Of a stretch of DNA of 64,000 nt, positions 33,201-42,229 are shown piece after piece. The notes beneath the pieces were generated by a model. That model searched no databases. It was not told the origin of the DNA and saw nothing but the letters and a program-made list of their open reading frames with translations. This stretch comes from UBA1952 sp965246855 (lineage in GTDB: Bacteria; Bacteroidota; Bacteroidia; Chitinophagales; Chitinophagaceae), in contig CBDFFP010000003.1 of the NCBI GenBank assembly GCA_965246855.1, forward strand, positions 434,001-498,000, given 5' to 3'. The position numbers and the translations under genes are program-made. Positions within the stretch are counted from its first letter, which is position 1; each line of letters starts with the position of its first letter.

Positions 33201-36200
33201 ATGCCAACGGCTGTGTGGCTACTTCTCCGGCTACGGCGGTAACGGTGTATCAATTGCCGGATGCGACGGTTACGGCCAGCGGGCCAACGACGTTTTGCCC
33301 TGCCAGCAGAGTCACATTAAGCGCCCCGGCAGGTATGTCTTCTTACCAATGGAACAACGGAGACAACACGCAGTCTTCTATCGCCAACACCAGTGGCAAC
33401 TACATCGTAACCGTAACCGATGCCAACGGCTGTGTAGCCACTTCGGCGGCTACGGCGGTAACGGTGAATCCATTGCCCAGCGCAACGATTACGCCGGGCG
33501 GCCCGACGGCTTTTTACGCGGGCGGCAATGTAGTGCTTACGGCAGGCACCGGCGCTTCCTACCAATGGAGCAATAACGGCAACGCTATTTCCGGCGCGGC
33601 GGCAGCGGCTTACACGGCTACCGATAGCGGGAGCTACACCGTAACGGTTACGGACAGCAACAGTTGCTCGGCAATCTCTGCGGCCACAACCGTAACGGTA
33701 AGCCCGCTTCCGGCATTTTCTATCGCCCTCACCGGCGGCGGCGGGCAGCAAAGCGTGAGCTATCAGGACAACTGGCCGAAGCCCAACAGCACGGTCAATG
33801 TTATTGTGCGCAGTGGCAACACCGTGTATATCGGCGGCGCTTTCACCAGTGTTGACGGCGTATCCCGCGACCGCCTTGCGGCCTTTGATGCCACCACCGG
33901 CGCGCTTCTTCCGTGGAACCCGACTGTAAACAACGCGGTATATGCCCTTGTGGTGAGCGGCAACACGGTGTATGCGGGCGGCACATTCCGGGCTGCAGGC
34001 GGGCAAAGCCGAAACTACGTGGCGGCCTTTGACGCTACCACCGGCAGTGTAAACTCCTGGAACCCCAGTGCAAACAACGCCGTCCTGAGTCTGGCTCTGA
34101 ATGGCAATAAGGTGTACGTAGGCGGTCTTTTCAACAGAATGGGCTTAGGCGTAGCCGGGCAAACCCGAAACCGCCTTGCGGCTATTGATACCAACGGGGC
34201 GCTCCTTGCCTGGAATCCAAACGCGAACAACGATGTATCGAGCATGGCCGTGAGCGGCAACACGGTGTTTGTGGGCGGAAGCTTCACCACTATGGGCGGG
34301 TATGGCCGGGGTCGCCTTGCGGCGGTAGATGCCACCACCGGCACCGTAACGAGCTGGAATCCAAATGCAAACGGCACAGTAAGTACGCTTGCCGTAAGCG
34401 GCAGCATGATATATACAGGCGGAAGCTTTACGGTTATAGGTGCAAACAATCAAAGCAGAAGTTACCTTGCGGCGCTGGATATTACCACCGGCGACGCAAC
34501 GGCGTGGAATCCGGCTTCCAACGGCGGTGTGCGGATGGTTGCTGTAGGCGGAAACACGGTCTATGCCTGTGGGTCTTTTTCAGGCGTCGGCGGGCAAAGC
34601 CGAAGCAGTCTTGCCGCGATAGATGCCACCACCGGCAACGTAACGAACTGGAATCCGGGTGCAAACGGCACGGTAGGTGCGCTGGCCGTAAGCGGCAGCA
34701 CGGTATATGCAGGCGGGGCCTTCACGAGCATGGGAGGCAACAGCAGCCGCAAGGGCTTTATGCCTTTGGGAACAGTTAATTCTGTTTGCGCCGGTGCGTC
34801 GGTTACGTTCACGGCTACGGCCTCCAATGTTTCTTCTCCGGCTTATCAATGGACGAAGAACAGCACAGCTATTGCCGGCGAAACGGCTTCTACCTATACC
34901 ACTACCACGCTTGCCAATAACGACACCATTGCGTGTGTGTTGAGCCTTGGCGGCGGCGCTTCGGTTACCTCTAATCCGGTTGTAGTGCCCGTCAATCCGT
35001 TGCCGGATACTACGGTTACGGCCAGCGGCGCAACAACTTTCTGCGCGGGCGGCTCGGTGACTTTGAGCGTTCCTGCCGGTGCGGCTTCCTACCAATGGTA
35101 TGATGGCAACACGGCTATTGGCGGCGCTACTTCGGCTTCCTACACGGCTACGACCAGCGGCAGCTATACCGCAAGGGTTAGCAACGCTTTCTACTGCGGG
35201 GCGACTTCTGCGGCAACGGTGGTAACGGTGAATCCGCTGCCAACGCCAAGCGTTATCGCCGTGAGCGCAACTACTTTCTGTGCAGGCGGTTCGGTAGTGC
35301 TGCGTTCTGGCGGCGTAAATAATGAGACGGCATGGAGATGGAGTACAGGTACAGGAGGCATCAGTTCCTTAGAAATCAATTCCCTCACCATCGTAAGAGC
35401 CAGCGGTTCTTATTCGGTAACCGTTACCGATGGCAATGGCTGCGTGGCCACTTCTGCGGCGACAACCGTCACGGTTAATCCATTGCCCACAGCTACCATC
35501 AGTGCCTCCCAGAATCCGTTTTGTGTTGGAACAACCGTTCCGCTGACGGCTACATCCAGCAACGCCGGCTATTCTTATCAATGGAAGCTCGGCACAACAA
35601 CTCTTTCAACTACCACCGACCAACACAACGCCACCGCCGCAGGCAGCTATACCGTGGCGGTAACCGACACCAACGGCTGCGTGGGTACGAGTGCGGCTCT
35701 TGCGCTCACAACCAAAACCCCTCCTGCTGCCTTTAATCTGAGCGCCAACAAAGCCACCACGTTCTGCGCGGGCGGCTCGGTAACGCTTTCGCCCAATACT
35801 TCGGCCAGCACCCTTGCGTCTTTCCCAGCCTATCAGTGGAGCAATAATGGGGTGGCGATTGCAGGGGCAACGTCGGCAAGCTACGCCGCTACGGCTTCCG
35901 GCAACTATACCATTGCCCTCTCCGATAACGCAGGCTGCGGCAAAACTTCCGTTGCCCGTGCGGTAACGGTAAACGCAAACCCGGTTCCCTCCATTAGCAC
36001 CCCGCTCAATCCATTCTGTGTAGGCGGCAGTGCTGTTCTGAGTGCTTCGCCTTCCGGCAGTGGCAATGCTTACCGCTGGACGATGGGCACAACCGTACTT
36101 CCTTCTACTACCGCTCAACAGACAACTACTGCTGCCGGTAGCTATCAGGTGCGGGTAACAGATGCCAATGGTTGTGTGGGTACAAGTGCTGCTTACACCC

Positions 36201-37465
36201 TTACCACCAAAGCCCTTCCACCCGTCTTTAGCCTCACCGCCAATGCAGCTACTACGTTTTGTTCGGGTGGCTCGGTAACGCTGTCTCCCAACACGACAGC
36301 CGTGTATCCTACCTATCAATGGAGCAACAACGGAGCAGCCATCAGCGGTGCTACGGCGCGGGCCTATGCGGCTACGGCCAGTGGCAACTATACCCTCACC
36401 CTTGCCGACAGCATTGGCTGTAGCCGCACCTCTACCGTAAGACCGGTAACGGTCAATCCAAACCCGGTTACTTCTATCACGGCCAGCGGGCCGACCACGT
36501 TTTGTGCAGGCGGCTCGGTGGTGTTCACCGCAGACTCCACCACGGGCCAGACCAATACCTGGTTGGTAAACGGAGTGTCTTCGGGAACAAGCAATACCCG
36601 CACCGCTACGGCTTCGGGTAATTATCAACTGCAGGCAACGCTTGGAACCTGCACGGCGCTTTCTACAGTTCGGGCTGTAACGGTGAATGCGCTTCCTTCG
36701 GCAGCTATCACGACCTCCACGCCCGCCAACGCGTTTTGCACCGGCAGCGGCGTAATGTTGAATGCGGTACCCGCAGTAGCTGGCAACACGTATGGCTGGA
36801 TGCTGAACGGGATGCCCTTGACCGCGACTACAGCGCAATTGACAGCGACCAACAGTGGGTCCTACACGGTAACGATCACCAATGGCAACGGCTGCGCCCG
36901 CACCAGCACGGCGTACGCGCTGTCTTTATCGGCTACGCCTGCGGCCACGATTACGGCTTTGGGTTCTACCACCATCGGAGCGGGCGGTACTGTAACGCTG
37001 CAAGCCCCTGCGGGCACGGGACTTCGTTACCAATGGTACCGCAATGGTGTGATTCTGAGCGGAGTTACGGGAAGGAGCATTGTAGCCAATACGGCCGGTA
37101 GCTATACCGTTATGGTTACCAATGGCTCCTGCGCGGTGCTGTCGTCAGCCGTAGTGGTGAGCCAAACCGCCAACAAAGAATCGTTGGGCGTAACCTCCGG
37201 TTCGGATGCGGTGCTGGAGCAGTACTTCTCCTTCTCGGCCTTCCCCAATCCAGCTGGCGACCATGTAACCGTGCGCACCAACGGGGCCATCTCTCAAAAT
37301 GCAACGGTACAGGTGATGACCCTGACCGGGGCGGCGGTAAAAGAAGTGGAGATGAACGATGCCCAGACCGAGATAGACCTGAGCGGAATGGCTTCGGGGG
37401 TGTATCTCCTTCGCTATAAAGATGCCGAAGGCAGAACGGGCATTATTCGCCTCGTGAAGCAATAG
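30254..37465 (+). CDS. Giant T9SS-secreted beta-propeller/Ig-like repeat protein (2,403 aa)
   Basis: The signal peptide MRKHLFLFLCGLLAALTIHA opens the protein. Residues about 22-695 hold some 14 tandem 48-residue repeats (pattern STVYALAVSGGTVYAGGF..IGGQSRNRIAA, AATSWNP), a delta-60/propeller-type repeat. About 696-1160 are Ig-like or PKD-like modules (TFCAGGSVTLTASAG, YLWSNGATTQ, GNYSVTVTDANGC). A second propeller block (about 1166-1504) starts with SVSYQDNWPKPN, the same phrase that opens the mature protein. More Ig-like modules run to about 2310. The C-terminus (about 2318-2403) is a type A T9SS sorting domain (FSAFPNPAGD to GIIRLVKQ). The protein is inferred to be exported and cell-surface attached or released, acting as an adhesin. 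No catalytic motif was seen. ATG 30254 opens the signal peptide. Confidence 0.92.
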   Translation: MRKHLFLFLCGLLAALTIHAQTSVGYQDNWPKPNGTVIAIVRSGNTVYLGGSFTSIAPAVSYGAALGTGSGSPDLSYALPNGVVRACVADGAGGWYIGGSFTQVGGQTRNYMARINADGTLHPWNPNADASVYALAVSGGRVYAGGTFTTVGGQTRSYIAAIDTTTGAATSWNPGAGSTVYALAVSGGTVYAGGFFATIGGQSRNRIAALDTATGAATSWNPNSNSTVNALAVSGGTVYVGGIFTNIGGQNRGRIAAIDTATGNATSWNPSASNNVNALAVSGGTVYAGGIFTNIGGQNRSRIAALSATNGAATAWDPGANNAVQALAVSGSTVYVGGSFGFTGGQTRSRIAAIDATTGAATSWNPTASSTVVALAVSGSTVYAGGAFTTIGGQTRNRIAAIDATTGTLTSWNPSADNTVAALTVSGSTVYVGGNFASIGGQSRSYIAAIDATTGTATAWNPTASSNVVALAVSGSTVYAGGTFTSIGGQFRNRIAAIDTTTGAATSWNPSANDFVNALTVSGGTVYAGGGFTSIGGQSRNRIAAIDKVTGVVTSWNPGADNNVATLAISGGTVYAGGYFTSIGGQSRGYIAAIDAATGVATAWNPTANSIVYGLAVSGSTVYAGGAFGTIGGQSRSYIAAIDTSTGAATAWNPSASGTVYTFAVSGSTVYAGGVYTSMGGNSTRSYFMPLVDSTNLPGVAIAASANPVCAGASVTFTATPTNASSPTYQWTKNGTAVSGATAATYATTTLANGDTIRCQMTSSGTTVTSNAVTMTVNASPIVTVVPSGPTTFCAGNSVELSPSTAAAYPTYLWSNGETTEFITTSTSGNYSVTITDGNNGCSATSAALEVTVNPLPRSTVTAGGPTTFCAGSNVTLGGRPHNYSYLWSNGATTQFITATASGNYSVTVTDANGCVATSAATTVTVNPLPSATIMAGGATAFCAGGSVTLTASAGSSYLWSNGATTQSVTATASDNYSVTVTDANGCVATSPATAVTVYQLPDATVTASGPTTFCPASRVTLSAPAGMSSYQWNNGDNTQSSIANTSGNYIVTVTDANGCVATSAATAVTVNPLPSATITPGGPTAFYAGGNVVLTAGTGASYQWSNNGNAISGAAAAAYTATDSGSYTVTVTDSNSCSAISAATTVTVSPLPAFSIALTGGGGQQSVSYQDNWPKPNSTVNVIVRSGNTVYIGGAFTSVDGVSRDRLAAFDATTGALLPWNPTVNNAVYALVVSGNTVYAGGTFRAAGGQSRNYVAAFDATTGSVNSWNPSANNAVLSLALNGNKVYVGGLFNRMGLGVAGQTRNRLAAIDTNGALLAWNPNANNDVSSMAVSGNTVFVGGSFTTMGGYGRGRLAAVDATTGTVTSWNPNANGTVSTLAVSGSMIYTGGSFTVIGANNQSRSYLAALDITTGDATAWNPASNGGVRMVAVGGNTVYACGSFSGVGGQSRSSLAAIDATTGNVTNWNPGANGTVGALAVSGSTVYAGGAFTSMGGNSSRKGFMPLGTVNSVCAGASVTFTATASNVSSPAYQWTKNSTAIAGETASTYTTTTLANNDTIACVLSLGGGASVTSNPVVVPVNPLPDTTVTASGATTFCAGGSVTLSVPAGAASYQWYDGNTAIGGATSASYTATTSGSYTARVSNAFYCGATSAATVVTVNPLPTPSVIAVSATTFCAGGSVVLRSGGVNNETAWRWSTGTGGISSLEINSLTIVRASGSYSVTVTDGNGCVATSAATTVTVNPLPTATISASQNPFCVGTTVPLTATSSNAGYSYQWKLGTTTLSTTTDQHNATAAGSYTVAVTDTNGCVGTSAALALTTKTPPAAFNLSANKATTFCAGGSVTLSPNTSASTLASFPAYQWSNNGVAIAGATSASYAATASGNYTIALSDNAGCGKTSVARAVTVNANPVPSISTPLNPFCVGGSAVLSASPSGSGNAYRWTMGTTVLPSTTAQQTTTAAGSYQVRVTDANGCVGTSAAYTLTTKALPPVFSLTANAATTFCSGGSVTLSPNTTAVYPTYQWSNNGAAISGATARAYAATASGNYTLTLADSIGCSRTSTVRPVTVNPNPVTSITASGPTTFCAGGSVVFTADSTTGQTNTWLVNGVSSGTSNTRTATASGNYQLQATLGTCTALSTVRAVTVNALPSAAITTSTPANAFCTGSGVMLNAVPAVAGNTYGWMLNGMPLTATTAQLTATNSGSYTVTITNGNGCARTSTAYALSLSATPAATITALGSTTIGAGGTVTLQAPAGTGLRYQWYRNGVILSGVTGRSIVANTAGSYTVMVTNGSCAVLSSAVVVSQTANKESLGVTSGSDAVLEQYFSFSAFPNPAGDHVTVRTNGAISQNATVQVMTLTGAAVKEVEMNDAQTEIDLSGMASGVYLLRYKDAEGRTGIIRLVKQ

Positions 37466-37487
37466 GCTATAGACTGAAGAATAAGAA

Positions 37488-37524
37488 AGAAGCCGGTGGA
37501 ACATTTTCCACCGGCTTTTCTTTT
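37488..37524 (+). terminator. Terminator of the giant propeller gene
   Basis: AAGCCGGTGGAA-CAT-TTTCCACCGGCTTTTC is a stem ending in a T-rich run 23 bp after the stop. Confidence 0.9.
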
Positions 37525-38017
37525 AGCTCCACTAACTACGGATTGTGGAGACAGCTTCCCTCTTTATTCTGCTTTTTGGGGATGGGCGCTCCGCAAGGGG
37601 CAGGCCCCGATAGGCCTCCTCCCTTTGGCGAAGCTGCGCAAAAGCATTGATAATGAACAGGTTATGTATCATACGGAAAATTATTTACTTGTCGTTTGGT
37701 TTTTCAGTTCCCTCCGCAGTATGTTTATCCCGCCTTAGGAGGATTTTGTGTATCGGGCTTGAGGTTGTAATAAGGGCGTAGCGCATTCTCCTTTGGGGGG
37801 AGGGCGCACGCCTGTTTGTTTTAGGGCATTCGGTGGGGTTGTGTGGAAAGGGATATTTATTGTTTTAGAAGTGCCGGTCTCGGTTGGTTGTTGCGGTTTT
37901 TTGTTTTTTGAAGATACGCCTTGCCGCCTTTGATGCTATTAGCGGCAAACCGGTGTATTACACCCTTCGCCAGAAATAAAATTTCCTTCTTTTCCCCCTT
38001 AACCAATTTTAACCACC
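37525..38017. other. Gene-free interval before the first S8 protease gene
   Basis: No credible coding frame or RNA gene was recognised. It holds the motif 37645-37680 shared with 30122-30157 and T/G-rich stretches near 37800-37915. It presumably contains the promoter and leader of the downstream gene, but no clear TAnnTTTG box was found. Confidence 0.5.
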
Positions 38018-41000
38018 ATGAAGAAAGCAACACTTCTCTTCGGTGTGCTGCTGGCCGCAGGCCTCGCGCACGCCCAACAAAAAGATGCTGCGGGGTTTAC
38101 GCCCACGCAACAGGCTTTTTACAACAACCTTTTAACCCGGGACTCGGCCCGGCGCGCTGCGGTGCAGGCCTATCTGCGAACGCACCCCGGCACCAGGGAA
38201 TCGTACACCAATGAGAAAGGCACTTTTCATTTGTACGAAATCACGGCAGACGGCAGGCTCGTTTACCGGGGCACGCGCAGCAACCTGCAATCGGCCAAAA
38301 CCATAAAAACAAACCGGCTGTGGACAGGCGGCGGTCTGGGCCTGACGCTGAACGGGCAAAACAGTGTGATATCCTCTTCGGCCTCGCGCCTCGGTTTGTG
38401 GGAACCCTCTCCGGTCCGCACCACCCATCAGGAGTTTGGCGGACGTGCCATCACGCGCGACTTGCCGGTTTTTACGACCTCCAATGGGAATACCGAACAC
38501 GCGACACACGTAGCCGGAACGATGATTGCCGCAGGCGTAATGCCCAACGCAAAGGGAATGTCTAACGCCGCTACCTTGAGCTGTTACGAAGCGCAAACCG
38601 ATGAGCTGCCCGAGATACTGGCGGCCGGCGTGGGTGGGATGCTCGTCTCCAATCACTCCTACGGCCCTGATTTCGCCACTGCTCCTGCAGCAGCGCGCGG
38701 CTACTACTCGTCAGAGTGTACAGACTACGACAGTATAATCCGTTCGGCACCCAATTACCTGCCGGTGGTTGCCGCCGGTAACGACCGCGACGATGCCAGT
38801 GGGGTTACCTACGATATTCTTGTCGGTACTGCCTTATGTAAAAATGTGGTGGCTGTTGCCGCTGTAAACATATTGGGCGCAGGCGGCTATACCGGCCCCG
38901 CCAGCGTGGTGATGTCGGACTTTAGCTCTTACGGCCCGGCGGATGACGGGCGGGTGAAGCCGGACATTTCCGCAGCAGGGGTGCAGATTTACTCTTCCTA
39001 TTCGGGAACCGATACCTCTTACGGCACGATTGACGGCACGTCTATGGCATCGCCGGCTGTTGCAGGCTCTTTGTATTTGCTTCAGCAATACAACCGCGCT
39101 ACCAAAAACCAGTCGCTGCAGGCTTCTACGCTTAAAGGGCTTGTCCTGCATACTGCGGATGAAGCCGGTGCGGCTGATGGCCCAGACTATTCCTTTGGCT
39201 GGGGACTGCTGAACATGGAGCGGGCTGTGAACATGCTGCGGGATGCCACCGGCAGCTTTTTGGTGACCGAGCAAAATCTGACAAATGGCATTCCTTACCG
39301 CAAACGCATCTCCACACCCGGCGGCCCCTTTAAAGCCACTGTTTGCTGGACAGACCCTGCTGGTATCCCTATTCCGGGCAATCCGCTCAATGACCGCACG
39401 GCGAGTCTGATAAACGACCTGGACCTGCGCCTTATAGATTCGGCAACCAACACTCCGGTCACCGGCGCGCTGCCCTGGATGCTGGACCCGGCGAACCCCA
39501 CCAACCCGGCTACGCGGGGCGATAACACCGTGGACAATGTAGAAAAAATCTGGGTAGCCAACCTGCCTGCCGGAACATACTACTTAGAAGTAACCAACAA
39601 AGGCACCCTCGCAGGCACCACGCAGGCATTTGCCCTGATGGCCGATAGCCTGACCCCGGCATCTAACCTGAACCTGGTGAGCGTGAGCGTTGCAGCTTCG
39701 GCCAATCCTGTTTGTGTGGGCACTTCGGTAACCTTTACGGCTACGCCCACCGGCGCCACCAACCCTACCTATCAGTGGACGAAGAACGGCACCAACATTG
39801 CCGGTGCCACAGCCGCCGCCTACACCAGCAGCACTCTCGCCAACGGCGACGTAATCGCCTGCCGGATGACCAGCGGTGGCGCGTCCTTCAATTCCAACAC
39901 CATCACCCTGACGGTCAAGGCACGGCCTGCGGCTTTTAACCTCACTGCTAATAGCGCAACAACCTTTTGCAACGGCAACTCCGTAACACTTGCACCCAAT
40001 GCGGCTGCCAATGCTTCTTTCCCCAACTATCAGTGGAGCAATAACGGGGGCGCTATTCCCGGTGCTACTTCGGCTTCTTATGTAGCGACTGCCTCCGGCA
40101 GCTATACGGTAACCGTCTCTGACAATACGGGCTGTGGCCGCACTTCCGTTGCACGCGCCGTAACGGTGAACTCACTTCCGGTGGCCAGCATCAGCGGGCA
40201 AAATCCATTCTGCGTGGGGAGTAGCACCGTGCTGAATGCTTCTCCAACGGCTGCGGGTAACATCTACCGGTGGACAAGAGGAAGCCAGCCTCTCGCAGTT
40301 ACCACGCCGCAGTACAACACCGCTACGGTGGGCAGCTACACTCTTAAAGTAACGGACGCGAACGGCTGCGTGGGAATCAGCCCTGCTTTTGCTTTAACGT
40401 CCACAACGCCCCCGGGTGTCTTCAACCTCACGGCTAATAGCGCAACGACTCTCTGCGCGGGCGGTTCGGTCATGCTTTCGCCCAATCCTACGGCCAATTT
40501 CTCCGGCTTCTCTACCTATCAGTGGAGCAACAATGGCGTGGCTATTGCAGGCGCAACGTCCGCTATGTACACGGCGACTGTTACGGGCAACTATACCATT
40601 GCGGTTTCCGACAACGCCGGTTGTGGCCGCACATCCGTCGCCAGACCCGTTACGGTGAACACCGCAGCCACCGCGCCTCCGGCTACCATTACGCCGCTGG
40701 GCTCCACTACGATTGGCGCAGGCGGCAGCGTTACGCTCCAGGCCAACGCGGGAACAGGATACACATACCAATGGTTCATGGACAATGTGGCGGTTAGCGG
40801 GAGTACAGGTAGAAACATTACGGCCAACACCGGCGGCAGCTATACGGTGCGGGTAACGAGCGGCTCCTGCTCCAACCTGTCTTCGGCAGTGGTGGTAACG
40901 GAAACGGGCGCGAAAGAATCTCGGGGCGTTACGTCCGGCTCAGATGGGGTGCTGGAAGGATACTTCTCGTTCTCGGCGTTCCCCAATCCGGCAGATGACC

Positions 41001-41203
41001 GCGTAACGTTGCGCACCAACGGCGCAGTGTCGCAGAAGGCTACGGTGCAGGTGATGACCCTGACAGGCGCGGCGGTGAAGGAAGTGGAAATGAAGGAAGG
41101 ACAGACCGAGATAGACCTCAGCGGCATGGCATCGGGGGTGTATCTGCTGCGCTATAAAGATGCGGAAGGACGCACCGGCATCATCCGACTCGTGAAACAG
41201 TAG
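38018..41203 (+). CDS. T9SS-secreted subtilisin-family (S8) protein with atypical catalytic acid
   Basis: The 1,061-residue product has a signal peptide (MKKATLLFGVLLAAGLAHA). The subtilase domain spans about 95-410: LGLWEPSPVRTTHQEFGG (position of the catalytic Asp, here Glu129), HATHVAGTM (His164), the oxyanion AAGN, and GTSMASPAV (Ser342). A jelly-roll-like P-domain region (about 410-545) precedes four to five Ig-like repeats (about 551-970). The C-terminal T9SS sorting domain (about 978-1061) is nearly identical to those of the two propeller proteins. The role is secreted proteolysis or, if Glu129 is not tolerated, a non-catalytic scaffold. The gene has its own terminator. Confidence 0.9.
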   Translation: MKKATLLFGVLLAAGLAHAQQKDAAGFTPTQQAFYNNLLTRDSARRAAVQAYLRTHPGTRESYTNEKGTFHLYEITADGRLVYRGTRSNLQSAKTIKTNRLWTGGGLGLTLNGQNSVISSSASRLGLWEPSPVRTTHQEFGGRAITRDLPVFTTSNGNTEHATHVAGTMIAAGVMPNAKGMSNAATLSCYEAQTDELPEILAAGVGGMLVSNHSYGPDFATAPAAARGYYSSECTDYDSIIRSAPNYLPVVAAGNDRDDASGVTYDILVGTALCKNVVAVAAVNILGAGGYTGPASVVMSDFSSYGPADDGRVKPDISAAGVQIYSSYSGTDTSYGTIDGTSMASPAVAGSLYLLQQYNRATKNQSLQASTLKGLVLHTADEAGAADGPDYSFGWGLLNMERAVNMLRDATGSFLVTEQNLTNGIPYRKRISTPGGPFKATVCWTDPAGIPIPGNPLNDRTASLINDLDLRLIDSATNTPVTGALPWMLDPANPTNPATRGDNTVDNVEKIWVANLPAGTYYLEVTNKGTLAGTTQAFALMADSLTPASNLNLVSVSVAASANPVCVGTSVTFTATPTGATNPTYQWTKNGTNIAGATAAAYTSSTLANGDVIACRMTSGGASFNSNTITLTVKARPAAFNLTANSATTFCNGNSVTLAPNAAANASFPNYQWSNNGGAIPGATSASYVATASGSYTVTVSDNTGCGRTSVARAVTVNSLPVASISGQNPFCVGSSTVLNASPTAAGNIYRWTRGSQPLAVTTPQYNTATVGSYTLKVTDANGCVGISPAFALTSTTPPGVFNLTANSATTLCAGGSVMLSPNPTANFSGFSTYQWSNNGVAIAGATSAMYTATVTGNYTIAVSDNAGCGRTSVARPVTVNTAATAPPATITPLGSTTIGAGGSVTLQANAGTGYTYQWFMDNVAVSGSTGRNITANTGGSYTVRVTSGSCSNLSSAVVVTETGAKESRGVTSGSDGVLEGYFSFSAFPNPADDRVTLRTNGAVSQKATVQVMTLTGAAVKEVEMKEGQTEIDLSGMASGVYLLRYKDAEGRTGIIRLVKQ

Positions 41204-41218
41204 ACGATTAATAAGAAG

Positions 41219-41253
41219 AAAAGCCGCCCCGAAGTAAATCGGGGCGGCTTTTT
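41219..41253 (+). terminator. Terminator of the first S8 gene
   Basis: AAAAGCCGCCCCGA-AGTAAA-TCGGGGCGGCTTTTT is a long perfect stem with a T-run. Confidence 0.93.
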
Positions 41254-41314
41254 GCTGCTTGTCTAAAAGGGGGGACATCCCTTCTTCGTCGGAAAGACCC
41301 ACCTTTTCTGTTTC

Positions 41315-42100
41315 CTACGGGTTGGGCGTTGCCGGATTGCCGCCGTCTGTGCCTTCATCCTTCTTTTTCGCGGCGGCGCGCCCGGCGCGGCTGGCCAGCA
41401 GGGCCTGAAACTCGGTTATGTGGGCGTTGAGCTGACCAATTACCTTTTGCCAGGCGGGCTTGTTGGCCGGTGTCGCCAGCCGCTCGTTGGCTTCCAGGTC
41501 GTCGCGCACGTCTTGCCACGCAGCGTCTACAAGGTGGCGCTGCTCCTTCATCGTGTCGTCGGTAGCCAGGAGGGCTTTGTCCACCGTGCGCTGGTTGTAT
41601 TTGGTCAGGAAGGCTTGGTTCACCGTCTTCAGCGCGCCGGCCCAGGTGCTAAAGCCCAACGTGTTGAGGGCCGCCGTGAGGGCCGGTTTGGTCGCCCAGT
41701 CGTTGATGAGGTTTTCAAGGGTGGTGGTTTGGGCGCTGTAAGACATGCGGTTGATGTCGCGCACCCCGCCATACACCTCAATGCTATGCAGGATGGTAGA
41801 AGCTGCCGCGCTCATGGCCGGGTCAAAGTGATTCGTAAAACCTTCGGAGGCTGTTGAAATGCCGGTCATATAATGGTCGCGCGTATCGTCCAGACCCAGC
41901 AGTTCGGGCGTGAGGGGCGAAGCGTTATCTGGCTCAAAGAGCGCCTCTTCGCGCGCCAGCGGCACTTGCATTTTTGCCAGCGCGGTGGCCATTGCGGCTT
42001 TCACGGTGGCATCGGCCTGCATGAAACCATAGGCATCTTTGTAGAAGCGCAGGTGTTCGGGGTTGTGCAGGCGGGAGAAGTGCAGGAAAAGAAGTTTCAT
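41315..42100 (-). CDS. DUF6261-like protein
   Basis: The 261-residue, largely helical cytoplasmic protein starts MKLLFLHFSRLHNPEHLRFY, the recurring N-terminal pattern of DUF6261 proteins, a common but uncharacterised Bacteroidota family. It ends in a disordered Lys/Gly/Pro tail (AAAKKKDEGTDGGNPATPNP). The start at 42100 is supported by a promoter 43-74 bp upstream. An upstream in-frame ATG at 42160 lies before the inferred transcription start. It sits inside the secretome cluster on the opposite strand. Function unknown. Confidence 0.8.
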   Translation of the reverse strand: MKLLFLHFSRLHNPEHLRFYKDAYGFMQADATVKAAMATALAKMQVPLAREEALFEPDNASPLTPELLGLDDTRDHYMTGISTASEGFTNHFDPAMSAAASTILHSIEVYGGVRDINRMSYSAQTTTLENLINDWATKPALTAALNTLGFSTWAGALKTVNQAFLTKYNQRTVDKALLATDDTMKEQRHLVDAAWQDVRDDLEANERLATPANKPAWQKVIGQLNAHITEFQALLASRAGRAAAKKKDEGTDGGNPATPNP

Positions 42101-42142
42101 GAGGAAACAAGAAAGGTGTTGGGAGAAAGGAATAAAGTCCCT

Positions 42143-42174
42143 CAAATGTAGAGCAAGCATCCAGATTTGTACAA
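42143..42174 (-). promoter_or_regulatory. Promoter of the DUF6261 gene
   Basis: On the minus strand TTG (42174-42172) is followed after 21 nt by TACATTTG (42150-42143), an exact TAnnTTTG box, with the start codon 43 nt further on. Confidence 0.7.
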
Positions 42175-42229
42175 TCCTGCCATTTTTTAAGAATTCTTTA
42201 CCTCTTTTAGGAGCGCTGCGCCCTCGTCA

